Assembly (NCBI GenBank): GCA_903851385.1
Contig: CAINOC010000014.1
Span: forward strand, 1 to 64,000
Direction of reading: 5' to 3'
DNA: 64,000 bases
From: an uncultured Chlorobiaceae bacterium
GTDB lineage: Bacteria > Bacteroidota > Chlorobiia > Chlorobiales > Chlorobiaceae
Shown in pieces: positions 35,036 to 43,408 of the stretch. Position 1 is the stretch's first letter. Each line of letters opens with the position of its first letter. The translations under genes were made by a program, and so were the position numbers. Under the pieces are notes generated by a model. The model was not told the origin of the DNA. It searched no databases and worked only from the letters and a program-made list of their open reading frames with translations.

Positions 35036-35758
35036 ATGAAAAGCAAGCTGCTTTTTATTTGGCTGCTTTTTTTTGTTGCATGGTATGCTCCATCTCCTGC
35101 CGGTTATGCAGAGGGGAGTCAGGTGGTTGTATCAGCGACAGGAAGAGTGTTGGTCAAGCCGGATATGGCGGAGTTCGATGTGGTTGTCAAATCGGATGCA
35201 AACACTGCGGAAACTGCTGTTTCCGAGACTGCCGAAAAGTACCGTGCCGTTCAGAGCCAGCTAAGAACTGCTGGAATTTCACAAGAGGATGCTCTTACGG
35301 CAAGTTTTATAGTTTCACCTCGATGGGAGTGGAATCCAACTTTGGGTAAAAGTGTCCTGAAAGGGTACTCTGCCCGTCATGTTATTTTGGTCAAAGTGCG
35401 TAAACTTGAGCGTATCGGCCAGGCAATTGATGCTGTCGCTCGTGGTGGGGGTGATGAAGTACAGAACGTCAATTTTTCATCAAGCAGGTATGACTCGCTT
35501 CGCCAGGATGCACTTGCAGAAGCCGTAGAGAATGCTCGTCGGGATGCCGGTATTATGGCACGGGCAGCAGGCGGTCACATTGGGTACTTAATCGAGGTGA
35601 GTGTCAATGAACCTTCCATCAGAGTTCGCCCTCGTTTGGCCGGGGTTGCCATGAAGGCAGCGCCCTTGTCAGCACCTACTGAAATAGCTCCGGCTGATCA
35701 GGATATTTCTGTCACTATTAATTCCCGGTGGCGGTTTATAGCTTCTTTTTCCAAATAA
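35036..35758 (+). CDS. SIMPL-domain (DUF541/YggE-like) periplasmic protein
   Basis: A 240-aa exported protein. The start is the ATG at 35036, which has AAGGAG 8 bases upstream and is directly followed by a signal peptide (residues ~1-25, ending near YAEG); an upstream TTG at 35018 would add six unlikely residues. The SIMPL domain spans the rest: VVVSATGRVLVKPDMAEFDVVV, VSPRWEWNP, LKGYSARHVILVKVRKLERIG and a Cys-free periplasmic core ending ISVTINSRWRFI. YggE-like proteins influence envelope stress and oxidative damage, but mechanism is unknown. It lies right after the membrane protein gene and may form an operon with it. Confidence 0.88.
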   Translation: MKSKLLFIWLLFFVAWYAPSPAGYAEGSQVVVSATGRVLVKPDMAEFDVVVKSDANTAETAVSETAEKYRAVQSQLRTAGISQEDALTASFIVSPRWEWNPTLGKSVLKGYSARHVILVKVRKLERIGQAIDAVARGGGDEVQNVNFSSSRYDSLRQDALAEAVENARRDAGIMARAAGGHIGYLIEVSVNEPSIRVRPRLAGVAMKAAPLSAPTEIAPADQDISVTINSRWRFIASFSK

Positions 35759-36152
35759 CTAAAGAGTTTTCGCTGGAAAATATTTCCCGGATAACTCTTT
35801 TCTGTAAAAGCTCCTGTGCTTTTTTTTAACCAGAAAACGCGTATTCCGAAAAGCCTGCAGGTGCTTACGGAACTCTGACAGATTTGAAGGTGACCGAAAA
35901 AAATACTATCCTTCCTGAGTATTTTTATCTGCGCATTTTGGCTTTAGAGTAGTCCGGATTCAAGAGGGACTTTCTTTTCTCTAGAAGGTATTTCCGATTC
36001 TCTCTGTTGTCATTCAGAGGCCGGACGAAGCTTTTATTATTGTTAAAATTTAGGAGTTTCGGCTTTTGACTATGCCGGAATCCCTTTTATTTTTTTGCTT
36101 ATACCGGTTTTCCTAGTTGGGGAAACGGGTTTAATACCGTGAGAGGCTGCTT
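35759..36152. other. 394-bp gap with two hairpins
   Basis: AAAGAGTT (35761-35768) pairs with AACTCTTT (35793-35800) around an inner GGAAA/TTTCC hairpin, consistent with a terminator for the SIMPL gene. AAAAATACT (35899-35907) and AGTATTTTT (35918-35926) form a second, AT-only hairpin. The remainder, up to the L,D-transpeptidase-fold gene, shows no ORF or promoter I can defend. Confidence 0.5.
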
Positions 36153-36899
36153 ATGATGCGATTGATTTCCATGCTTTTTATCATGATGATGATAGTATTT
36201 CCCTCTGAAGGACGTTCCCTGAGTTTTGAAAACAATGCTTTTCGAAATACACTTTCTGTACTCTCCCAATCTCCGGAACTCAAAAATAAAATAGACCCTT
36301 TGGTGCTCAGTAAGGCACTTTCCGGTTATTATTCCCTTAAAGAACAGGGGAAGGTCAATCGTGATGGAATACTTACCGTCATTGATTTCAACCGTCCTTC
36401 AATTGATGAACGACTTTTTGTCATTGACATCAACCAGAGTCGATTGCTTTATTCAGGGCTTGTTGCACATGGAAGTGGCAGCGGTGATAATTATGCGCAA
36501 AGTTTTTCCAACGCTCAAGGTTCTCATCAGAGCAGCCTCGGATTTTATACAACCGGTGATACCTATGACGGCAAAAACGGCTATTCTCTTAAGCTTCTAG
36601 GTATGGAGCGGGGGATTAACGACCATGCTGAAGCAAGAAGCATCGTCATTCATGGGGCTAGTTATGTTTCCTATGATTATATCAGGCAGCATGGGCGCCT
36701 TGGCAGAAGTCAGGGGTGTCCCGCCCTCTCTTTTGACAGTTTTCAGCAGGTTATTAATCTTATTAAAGGTGGGAGCTGTCTCTTTATCTATCATGGAGGC
36801 AGCGGTTATGCAATCAAGTCAACACTGCTCAATCATGATCTTGTCTTTCTCCATAAGTTAAGGCCGCATCGTAGTATTAACGCATACCAAAACGTATGA
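36153..36899 (+). CDS. murein L,D-transpeptidase catalytic domain protein (YkuD_2 type)
   Basis: A 248-aa exported protein with a signal peptide (residues ~1-20) and a C-terminal catalytic domain of the divergent YkuD_2 family. The catalytic cysteine is C189 in RSQGCPALS, with the partner His in SIVIHGASYVS (~165). The middle contains RLFVIDINQSRLLYSGLVAHGSG, as in other members. It would cut or form 3-3 type links, or modify peptidoglycan, in the periplasm. The next gene, a classical L,D-transpeptidase, starts inside its stop codon (ATGA overlap), so the two are translationally coupled. Confidence 0.88.
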   Translation: MMRLISMLFIMMMIVFPSEGRSLSFENNAFRNTLSVLSQSPELKNKIDPLVLSKALSGYYSLKEQGKVNRDGILTVIDFNRPSIDERLFVIDINQSRLLYSGLVAHGSGSGDNYAQSFSNAQGSHQSSLGFYTTGDTYDGKNGYSLKLLGMERGINDHAEARSIVIHGASYVSYDYIRQHGRLGRSQGCPALSFDSFQQVINLIKGGSCLFIYHGGSGYAIKSTLLNHDLVFLHKLRPHRSINAYQNV

Positions 36900-38566
36900 T
36901 CGGTATTTTTCTTTTCTGGCTTGCTTTCAGTCCAGTGCAGCCTGCTCCAGAAAGCCCCACTGTTACTCCTCAGGTGCACCTGCAGCACCAGAAAGAGAAT
37001 CCTCTTTTCCCTCAAAAGAGCCTTCCTGGCAATAGTATAGCAGAGTATATCCGACGGCACCTTCTTCAGAAGGCCTCTGCAGGTACTCCAGAATCTTTAC
37101 CACTCAGCAGCCATCTTGCCCGCTTCTATTCGACAAGAAGTTTCCAGCCAGTATGGACAAAGCCGCTGATGGTTTCAGAGCTTATCACTGCAATTGATGG
37201 AGCTTTTGACGACGGCCTTGATCCTGCAGATTACCATATCAGTCAAATCAAGGAGTTTCACAGCAACCCTCCGGTTACTCCCGAAATGCAGGCAAAGTAT
37301 GATCTGTTCCTGACGGATGCTTTTTTTACTTTGGCAAGTCATCTTCATTACGGTAAAGTTGATCCCCACAGTCTTGATCCGGATTGGAATATCAATACTG
37401 CAGTCAGTCGCAGCGCCCTTGAGTACAGACTTCACAATGCCATTGCAACTGAACGGATAGCACTGGTATTAAAAGAGCTTCGGCCACAATACTCCAGATA
37501 TAACCAGCTCAGAACATGGCTTGCAAAGTATCGGGCAATTGCCAAAGAAGGCGGTTGGCCGGCATTGTCGCAAGGGCAGATTCTGAAAGAGGGTGTCAGA
37601 GATAACAGGGTGATCAAGCTGCGTAAACGTCTAGCAGCTTCGGGTGATCTAGCAGTGTTGAAAACCGATACTTCAAAGGTCTTCAACAGGGAGCTGGCAG
37701 ATGCAGTCAAACGGTTTCAGAAACGTAACGGTATGGAACCCGACGGAGTTGTAGGGCCATCCACCGTAAAGGTTATGAATATTCCGGTTGAAAGCCGTAT
37801 TGACCAGATTCGCATCAATCTCGAACGCTGCCGGTGGTTTTTAAGCGACATCGCCCCGACGTATATCATGGTTAATATTCCGGATTTTTCCCTTAATTAT
37901 GTAGAAAACGGCCGTAACCGTTGGCTGACAAAGGTTGTGGTCGGTCAACCTTCCCGTAAAACTCCGGTGTTTAAAGCCGAGATGCAGTATATAATATTTA
38001 ATCCCCAATGGGTTATTCCTCCGACCATTCTTGATCAAGATGCCCTTCCCGGTATTCGCAAAAGCCTCTCCTATCTCAGCCGCAGAAAGTTGAATGTTAT
38101 TGACCGGAATGGCACTCTTGTCGATCCTGCATCGGTTAAATGGTCACAGTATACAGGCACAAACTTTCCCTATCGCCTACAGCAGTCCTCCGGAGACCAG
38201 GGGTCACTCGGGAGGATCAAGTTCCTGCTCCCAAACAAGCATATTGTCTATCTGCATGATACGCCACACAAGGAGCTGTTTAAAAAGAGCTCCAGGCCCT
38301 TCAGCTCTGGATGTATCAGAGTGGAAAATCCGCTCGAACTTGCAGGACTTGTGCTTCAGGATAGTGTAAAGTGGAGCAGTGAGCTTATCAGGGCAGCTGT
38401 TGATACCAAAAAAACCAGGACGGTTCCTCTTCCGAAACGGATTCCTGTTTTTATTCTTTATTTTACATCAGTTGCTGAAGGTGACGATATCCTTTTCTTT
38501 GATGATGTGTATGAAAGGGATATTGCTGTGTTAGATGCTCTTAACAAACCGCCAGCAGCAAACTAA
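36896..38566 (+). CDS. L,D-transpeptidase with peptidoglycan-binding domain (YcbB/LdtD-like)
   Basis: A 556-aa protein with an N-terminal export or anchor segment (MIGIFLFWLAFSPVQP). A scaffold domain (~60-230) is followed by a peptidoglycan-binding domain (~225-290, AVKRFQKRNGMEPDGVVGPSTV) and the YkuD catalytic domain (~310-480) with the HxHGT-like region (YLHDTPHKELF) and the nucleophile C473 in SSGCIRVENP. It makes 3-3 crosslinks between meso-diaminopimelate residues, or attaches envelope lipoproteins, in the periplasm. The start overlaps the preceding gene by four bases (ATGA). Confidence 0.93.
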   Translation: MIGIFLFWLAFSPVQPAPESPTVTPQVHLQHQKENPLFPQKSLPGNSIAEYIRRHLLQKASAGTPESLPLSSHLARFYSTRSFQPVWTKPLMVSELITAIDGAFDDGLDPADYHISQIKEFHSNPPVTPEMQAKYDLFLTDAFFTLASHLHYGKVDPHSLDPDWNINTAVSRSALEYRLHNAIATERIALVLKELRPQYSRYNQLRTWLAKYRAIAKEGGWPALSQGQILKEGVRDNRVIKLRKRLAASGDLAVLKTDTSKVFNRELADAVKRFQKRNGMEPDGVVGPSTVKVMNIPVESRIDQIRINLERCRWFLSDIAPTYIMVNIPDFSLNYVENGRNRWLTKVVVGQPSRKTPVFKAEMQYIIFNPQWVIPPTILDQDALPGIRKSLSYLSRRKLNVIDRNGTLVDPASVKWSQYTGTNFPYRLQQSSGDQGSLGRIKFLLPNKHIVYLHDTPHKELFKKSSRPFSSGCIRVENPLELAGLVLQDSVKWSSELIRAAVDTKKTRTVPLPKRIPVFILYFTSVAEGDDILFFDDVYERDIAVLDALNKPPAAN

Positions 38567-38577
38567 GCCGAAAGCTT

Positions 38578-39048
38578 ATGTCATTTTCTGTAGTTATCAA
38601 TATTAAAAGGGAGATTGAAACTTCCGGCACTCCCGACAAAGTGTTCGGGCTTCTTGCCAATGTTAACTATTCCGCCTCACATTTTCCGAAAGTTGATAAG
38701 CTTGTTGATCTCGGCGACAACACCTTTCGCTGGGAGATGCAAAAAATAAGTATTGCCAGCTATACCCTCCAGCAAACCATATATGCATCACGGTATACAG
38801 CTGATGCGGCAGCCCGAAAGATTACCTGGACACCAGTTCAGGGAGTTGGCAATGCTATTGTTGAGGGAGAGTGGGTCATTACCCCTAAAGAGGGTGGAAC
38901 AAAGGTGGTTCTCAGTACAAAAGGCGATATGACAGTCGATTTTCCTTATTTTCTGGAGTTCATCATCTCCCCGCTTGTTGTCATGGAATTCACCTCCATG
39001 ATCGATCGCTACCTCCTCAACCTGCAGGAAAGTTTCAGCACGCTCTGA
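38578..39048 (+). CDS. SRPBCC (START/polyketide cyclase-like) family protein
   Basis: A 156-aa single-domain protein with the lipid- or ligand-binding SRPBCC fold: INIKREIETSGTPDKVFGLLANVNYSASHFP at the start (residues 6-36), a strand run ending TWTPVQGVGNAIVEGEWVI and a long C-terminal helix (FLEFIISPLVVMEFTSMIDRYLLN). The fold binds hydrophobic ligands in a cavity. The exact ligand is unknown. It begins 11 bp after the LDT gene, suggesting the same transcript and an envelope or lipid link, but that is inference. Confidence 0.85.
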   Translation: MSFSVVINIKREIETSGTPDKVFGLLANVNYSASHFPKVDKLVDLGDNTFRWEMQKISIASYTLQQTIYASRYTADAAARKITWTPVQGVGNAIVEGEWVITPKEGGTKVVLSTKGDMTVDFPYFLEFIISPLVVMEFTSMIDRYLLNLQESFSTL

Positions 39049-39162
39049 TTGTAGAAACCGCTTGCTCCCTTCAGAATGAGCATTCGCTTTTAAATTCATT
39101 ATGCAGCATAGAGAAACAATCGCAGTTTTTCTCATCGGTCAAGACCTTCCGTCTGAGGACTC

Positions 39163-39312
39163 ATGATGAAAAACGATTACAACCACGTTATAAAAATATT
39201 TACCGCCAGTTGTCTATTTTTCCTGCAGGCAATTTTCTTGTTCTCATTGGTAAAAAACTTCTTCCCGCGACGTTCGATTCGTGCTTTAGATGTTTGGAAT
39301 ATATTCTCATAG
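39163..39312 (+). CDS. possible small membrane peptide
   Basis: A 49-codon ORF beginning at ATG 39163 with GAGGACTC upstream as a weak ribosome site. The product has one hydrophobic helix (~residues 13-35, CLFFLQAIFLFSLV) followed by basic residues. It ends 4 bp before the large fusion protein gene begins, so it could lead that gene. There is no homology I recognise, and it may simply be an open stretch. Confidence 0.25.
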   Translation: MMKNDYNHVIKIFTASCLFFLQAIFLFSLVKNFFPRRSIRALDVWNIFS

Positions 39313-39316
39313 TTGA

Positions 39317-42300
39317 ATGAAAATTCTTGAATATACCGGCCTTGATGTCTCCAGTGTCAAGGCAGGCTATCGTAAGGTAACCGATGCCATTGCTCGCAAT
39401 GATTTTCGGGCGGCACAGGTTAAAAAGCTTGTCAACCTCACTCATGGCAAGTTCTATCGTGCAAAGCTTGATGATGCCGATCGGCTTCTCTTTACACTGG
39501 TTCGCCATGGCGATGAAGTGTGCGCGTTGATGCTTGAGGTTATTGCCAGCCATAATTACGACAAGTCGCGCTTTTTGCGGGGTGCAGTGATCGACGAATC
39601 TAAAATTCCCACTGTTGACTTCAGCGAAGCTGTTCAAGAAGCTGAGCATTTACGTTATCTGCATCCAGAGCATATCGAGATTCACCTGCTCGACAAGCCT
39701 ATCTCTTTTGATGATACGCAGGAAATGATCTATCGGCAGCACCCACCCCTGATTATTGTCGGCAGTGCTGGCAGCGGCAAGACTGCCTTGATTCTTGAAA
39801 AGCTTAAACATGCCGAAGGCGAGGTGCTCTACGTTACTCATTCGGTCTATCTGGCACAGAATGCACGAAACCTCTACTACGCTCACGGGTTTGAGCACGC
39901 AGGGCAGGAAGCGCAGTTTCTCTCCTACTCTGAGTTTGTGGAATCGATTCGTATTCCTGCTGGTCGAGAAGCCACTTGGCGCGATTTTTCAAGGTGGTTT
40001 TCGAGAATGCAGAACACCTTTAAAGGTATTGACGCGCATCAGGCATTCGAGGAGATCCGCGGAGTAATTACTGCCGGTGATGTGGGGATTCTCAGCCGCG
40101 AGGAGTACGCACTGCTTGGTATTCGTCAATCAATCTTTGGCGAAAATCAGCGAGAGAAGCTTTATGAGCTTTTCGAGAAATATCGTCAGTGGCTTGCTGA
40201 AGAGGGGTTGTTTGACTTGAATATTGTTGTTCATGACTGTGTGGCGACACCCCGATACGATTTTGTTGTTATTGACGAGGTACAGGATCTCACCATTGCA
40301 CAGCTTTCTCTTGTGCTTAAAACGCTTAAAAAGAAAGGAAACTTCCTGCTCTGTGGCGATTCAAACCAGATTGTTCAACCTAACTTCTTTTCCTGGAGTC
40401 AGGTAAAAACTCTCTTCTGGAATGACCCGAACCTTGCCGGAAAGCAGCAGATGAGTGTGCTTACTGCTAATTTTCGCAACGGAACGGAAGCTACCCGTAT
40501 TGCCAATCAATTGCTTAAAATCAAACAGCAGCGCTTTGGTTCTATTGACCGGGAGAGCAATTTTCTTGTACAGACAGTTGGAGGAGATGCAGGGAAGGTG
40601 GCACTTATGGCTGATAATGATTCTGCAAAACGTGAACTCGATAAAAAAACAAAACAATCAACCCGCTTTGCCGTGCTTGTCATGCGTGATGAAGACAAGC
40701 TTGAAGCGCGTAAATATTTTTCAACCCCCTTGTTGTTCTCGATACATGAAGCCAAGGGGCTGGAATATGAAAATATTGTGCTTTACCGGTTTGTTTCCGG
40801 CCATCGAAGCGAGTTTAACGAAATCGTTGACGGTGTTGGCAAAGATGATCTTGCTGTTGAAAATCTTGATTATCGTCGGGCAAAAGACAAGAGCGACAAG
40901 TCCCTTGAAGTCTACAAGTTTTTTGTCAATGCGATCTATGTTGCACTGACCAGAGCGATCAAAAATCTTTATATCATTGAATCCGATACGGGGCACCGGC
41001 TCTTCAGCCTGCTTGACCTGGAAGTAGATGGTAAAGTAAATGTCGAAGCAGCGCAATCATCGCTTGAGGATTGGCAGAAAGAGGCCAGAAAGCTTGAAAT
41101 GCAGGGTAAACAGGAGCAGGCAGAGTCTATTCGCCGGACTATTCTCAAACAATCCCCGCCACCCTGGCCGGTTTTTGATGAAGTCCATGTACGGGAGGCG
41201 CTCCTTAAAGTATTCCGAGAAAAGGTCCCTGGCAATAAACACAAACATCAGCTTTACGAATATGCCGCCTATCATGATGAGCCTTTTCTGGCTGAACGGC
41301 TCATTAAGGATGCGCAATTTGAGTCTAAAAAAAGTTTCAATGAACAGCTTGAAACACTTGGCAGGAAAAGTTATCTGCCCTACTTCAGCCAGCAGACCAG
41401 GAGCATTTTAAAGCAATGTGATCAGTATGGTATTGATCACCGGCTTCCCATGAACCAGACACCGCTGATGGCTGCGGCTACTGCCGGCAACATTCCTTTG
41501 ACGGAAGCGCTGCTTGAACGGGGTGCAGACAGGGAGAAAGCCGACCAGTATGGATTCAATGCCCTGCATTGGGCAATGTGTAAAGCATTCCGTAATCGTG
41601 AATATGCCCGTAAAAACTTTGCGGTGCTTTATGAACTGCTTGCTCCACCTTGTGTTGACGTCAATACCGGTGATCGTCTTGTGCGCCTTGATCGCCATCT
41701 TTCCGAGTACTTTCTTTTTCAGACACTTTGGGTACTTTTTAAATCCCGTTTCACCCATCGGCTGCGGAACCTTTACGGAGCTTTTGATACAAAGGTAATT
41801 CTTGAAGCATGGGAACATATGCCAGCCAATGTTGTTTATCCTGAACGCAACCGTCGGCAGTATCTCTCAGGAGTTCTTTCACGCAACGAAGTTGAGCGCG
41901 ACTATGCATACAACCGGGCGTTGTTTGTGCGCATAAAACAAGGGTGGTATCAATTCAATCCGAAACTTTCAGTACGATCCATTGACTCCGAAAACAAACA
42001 GGGATGGATTTCCGTGTATCAGGCCTTGAATCTTTCACTGATTTATGAGTTCTCGGATGAGCAGATTTTTTTGCAGGTTGAAAAATACTTTACGATGGCC
42101 GGAATGCCGACACCAGCCTCTCCGGTTTCCGCCGAACAGGCTCTGGCCCGCATGAAAGAATATCAAATAAGGCGTTCTCCGCACTGGGAATTGGTGAAAA
42201 AGATAGGTAGTGAACGTAATGCACAATCATTGAAGGAGCTCCAAAAGAGCAAACGTCTACAGGCAGAAAAGAAAAAACGTCTTGAAGAAGAAATACGTCT

Positions 42301-42373
42301 TCAGAAAGAGGCGATAAGGATGCTTAAAGAACAGCAGGAACGCGACAGGGATCAATTATCATTACTGCTTTAG
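39317..42373 (+). CDS. RelE-like / UvrD-like helicase / ankyrin fusion protein
   Basis: A 1018-aa multidomain protein. Residues ~1-92 resemble a RelE/ParE-type toxin fold (HGKFYRAKLDDADRLLFTLV, then LEVIASHNYDKSRFLRG). Residues ~120-560 form a superfamily 1 helicase: Walker A GSAGSGKT (149-156, K155), Walker B IDEVQD (319-324), LLCGDSNQIVQP, SIHEAKGLEYENIVLY and motif VI VALTRA (542-547). An ankyrin-type stretch begins at 715 (TPLMAAATAGNIPLTEALLE). The last ~60 residues are a charged coiled coil. The DNA-helicase motifs are intact. It starts 4 bp after a small ORF and is followed by a pentapeptide-like gene. Such fusions occur in phage-defence contexts, but function is not established here. 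Confidence 0.85.
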   Translation: MKILEYTGLDVSSVKAGYRKVTDAIARNDFRAAQVKKLVNLTHGKFYRAKLDDADRLLFTLVRHGDEVCALMLEVIASHNYDKSRFLRGAVIDESKIPTVDFSEAVQEAEHLRYLHPEHIEIHLLDKPISFDDTQEMIYRQHPPLIIVGSAGSGKTALILEKLKHAEGEVLYVTHSVYLAQNARNLYYAHGFEHAGQEAQFLSYSEFVESIRIPAGREATWRDFSRWFSRMQNTFKGIDAHQAFEEIRGVITAGDVGILSREEYALLGIRQSIFGENQREKLYELFEKYRQWLAEEGLFDLNIVVHDCVATPRYDFVVIDEVQDLTIAQLSLVLKTLKKKGNFLLCGDSNQIVQPNFFSWSQVKTLFWNDPNLAGKQQMSVLTANFRNGTEATRIANQLLKIKQQRFGSIDRESNFLVQTVGGDAGKVALMADNDSAKRELDKKTKQSTRFAVLVMRDEDKLEARKYFSTPLLFSIHEAKGLEYENIVLYRFVSGHRSEFNEIVDGVGKDDLAVENLDYRRAKDKSDKSLEVYKFFVNAIYVALTRAIKNLYIIESDTGHRLFSLLDLEVDGKVNVEAAQSSLEDWQKEARKLEMQGKQEQAESIRRTILKQSPPPWPVFDEVHVREALLKVFREKVPGNKHKHQLYEYAAYHDEPFLAERLIKDAQFESKKSFNEQLETLGRKSYLPYFSQQTRSILKQCDQYGIDHRLPMNQTPLMAAATAGNIPLTEALLERGADREKADQYGFNALHWAMCKAFRNREYARKNFAVLYELLAPPCVDVNTGDRLVRLDRHLSEYFLFQTLWVLFKSRFTHRLRNLYGAFDTKVILEAWEHMPANVVYPERNRRQYLSGVLSRNEVERDYAYNRALFVRIKQGWYQFNPKLSVRSIDSENKQGWISVYQALNLSLIYEFSDEQIFLQVEKYFTMAGMPTPASPVSAEQALARMKEYQIRRSPHWELVKKIGSERNAQSLKELQKSKRLQAEKKKRLEEEIRLQKEAIRMLKEQQERDRDQLSLLL

Positions 42374-42426
42374 TTGCCTCACAGCTAAAATTCACAGGCG
42401 ATTCAACCCGGTTAATCACGGTTATT

Positions 42427-42696
42427 ATGAAAGACTTTCTGCACAGGAATCCAGATATCGGTTCAAACAAAACAACTCCTCCCGAACCACTCAAACCCGG
42501 CATTTTTCAATCTTCACCTGCAGTTGCATATGGAGCAATGGCTCTAGGTGCCCTGGCCATAGGAGCACTCGCAATAGGAACTCTGGCCATTGGAAAACTT
42601 GTTCTTGGCAAACTTTCTATCGGGCATGCTCATATCAAAAAACTCGAAATAGATGATCTTATTGTGCACAATAGGGAGACTATAGAACGTTCTTAA
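42427..42696 (+). CDS. small protein with pentapeptide-type repeats
   Basis: An 89-aa protein. After a Pro-rich start, residues ~38-78 fall into eight five-residue units of the type G-x-L-A-I: MALGA, LAIGA, LAIGT, LAIGK, LVLGK, LSIGH, AHIKK and LEIDD. A central hydrophobic Leu/Ile every fifth position is the mark of the right-handed quadrilateral beta-helix of pentapeptide-repeat proteins, although the canonical A-(D/N)-L-x-x is replaced by a Gly-rich version that could also pack in a membrane. The 53-bp gap from the helicase gene and same direction suggest cotranscription. Function unknown. Confidence 0.6.
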   Translation: MKDFLHRNPDIGSNKTTPPEPLKPGIFQSSPAVAYGAMALGALAIGALAIGTLAIGKLVLGKLSIGHAHIKKLEIDDLIVHNRETIERS

Positions 42697-42792
42697 ATAA
42701 CACAGGAAGTCTGATAAAAGGCTATGCTTCCTGGTAACCACAAACGAAAGATCAACTGAGATGCGTTGAAAAAGCTACTGAAACTTGACGAT

Positions 42793-43329
42793 ATGAATGT
42801 CGTCCATAAATCCATTTTGCTTGATGAGTTGTTTACAAGGTATAAGCCATTGTTAGCAGCTGATTATGAAGCGTATAAAAATCATTGTTTGCGGGTTTTA
42901 AATTTTTGTCGCGTACTGGCAGGAGAAGGTGCGAATGCTGATAAAATTGCTCTTGCCACCTTCTTTCATGATATCGGAATATGGAGCGATAACACCTTTG
43001 ACTACCTGATCCCTTCTCAATTGCTTGCCCGCAAATATCTGGAAGAAACAGGTCGTGTTGCCTGGATCGATGAAATAGATGCAATGATTGGCGAGCATCA
43101 TAAGCTTCGGCGATATGAGGCCAATCCTTCATGGCTGGTTGAACCCTTCAGGAAAGCTGATTGGATAGATATGACTGGCGGATTGCTCAGATGTCGCTTG
43201 CCTGATGATTTTGTTACAGATGTCATTTATGCTTTCCCGAATGCCGGATTCCATAAAAAGCTTATTGCGCTTTCCCTGGATCGACTTAAAACGCATCCAT
43301 TCAATCCATTACCGATGATGAAGCTGTAG
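42793..43329 (+). CDS. HD-domain metal-dependent phosphohydrolase
   Basis: A small HD-fold protein of 178 residues from ATG 42793 (MNVVHKSILLDELF); an in-frame TTG at 42766 would add nine residues but no ribosome site favours it. The HD motif comes as YKNHCLRVLNFCRVL (first His) and ATFFHDIGIWSD (HD), then GEHHKLRRYEA provides further His ligands. HD proteins hydrolyse phosphate esters, often nucleotides or second messengers. The substrate is unknown. It lies 96 bp after the pentapeptide-like gene in the same direction and converges with metH. Confidence 0.85.
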   Translation: MNVVHKSILLDELFTRYKPLLAADYEAYKNHCLRVLNFCRVLAGEGANADKIALATFFHDIGIWSDNTFDYLIPSQLLARKYLEETGRVAWIDEIDAMIGEHHKLRRYEANPSWLVEPFRKADWIDMTGGLLRCRLPDDFVTDVIYAFPNAGFHKKLIALSLDRLKTHPFNPLPMMKL

Positions 43330-43408
43330 CAGCTGGAAGCAACCTTTTATCCAAGGCAATTATGAACACAGTGCTTCGGATAAAAGGTGGTTCCTGACAG
43401 TCAGCCTC

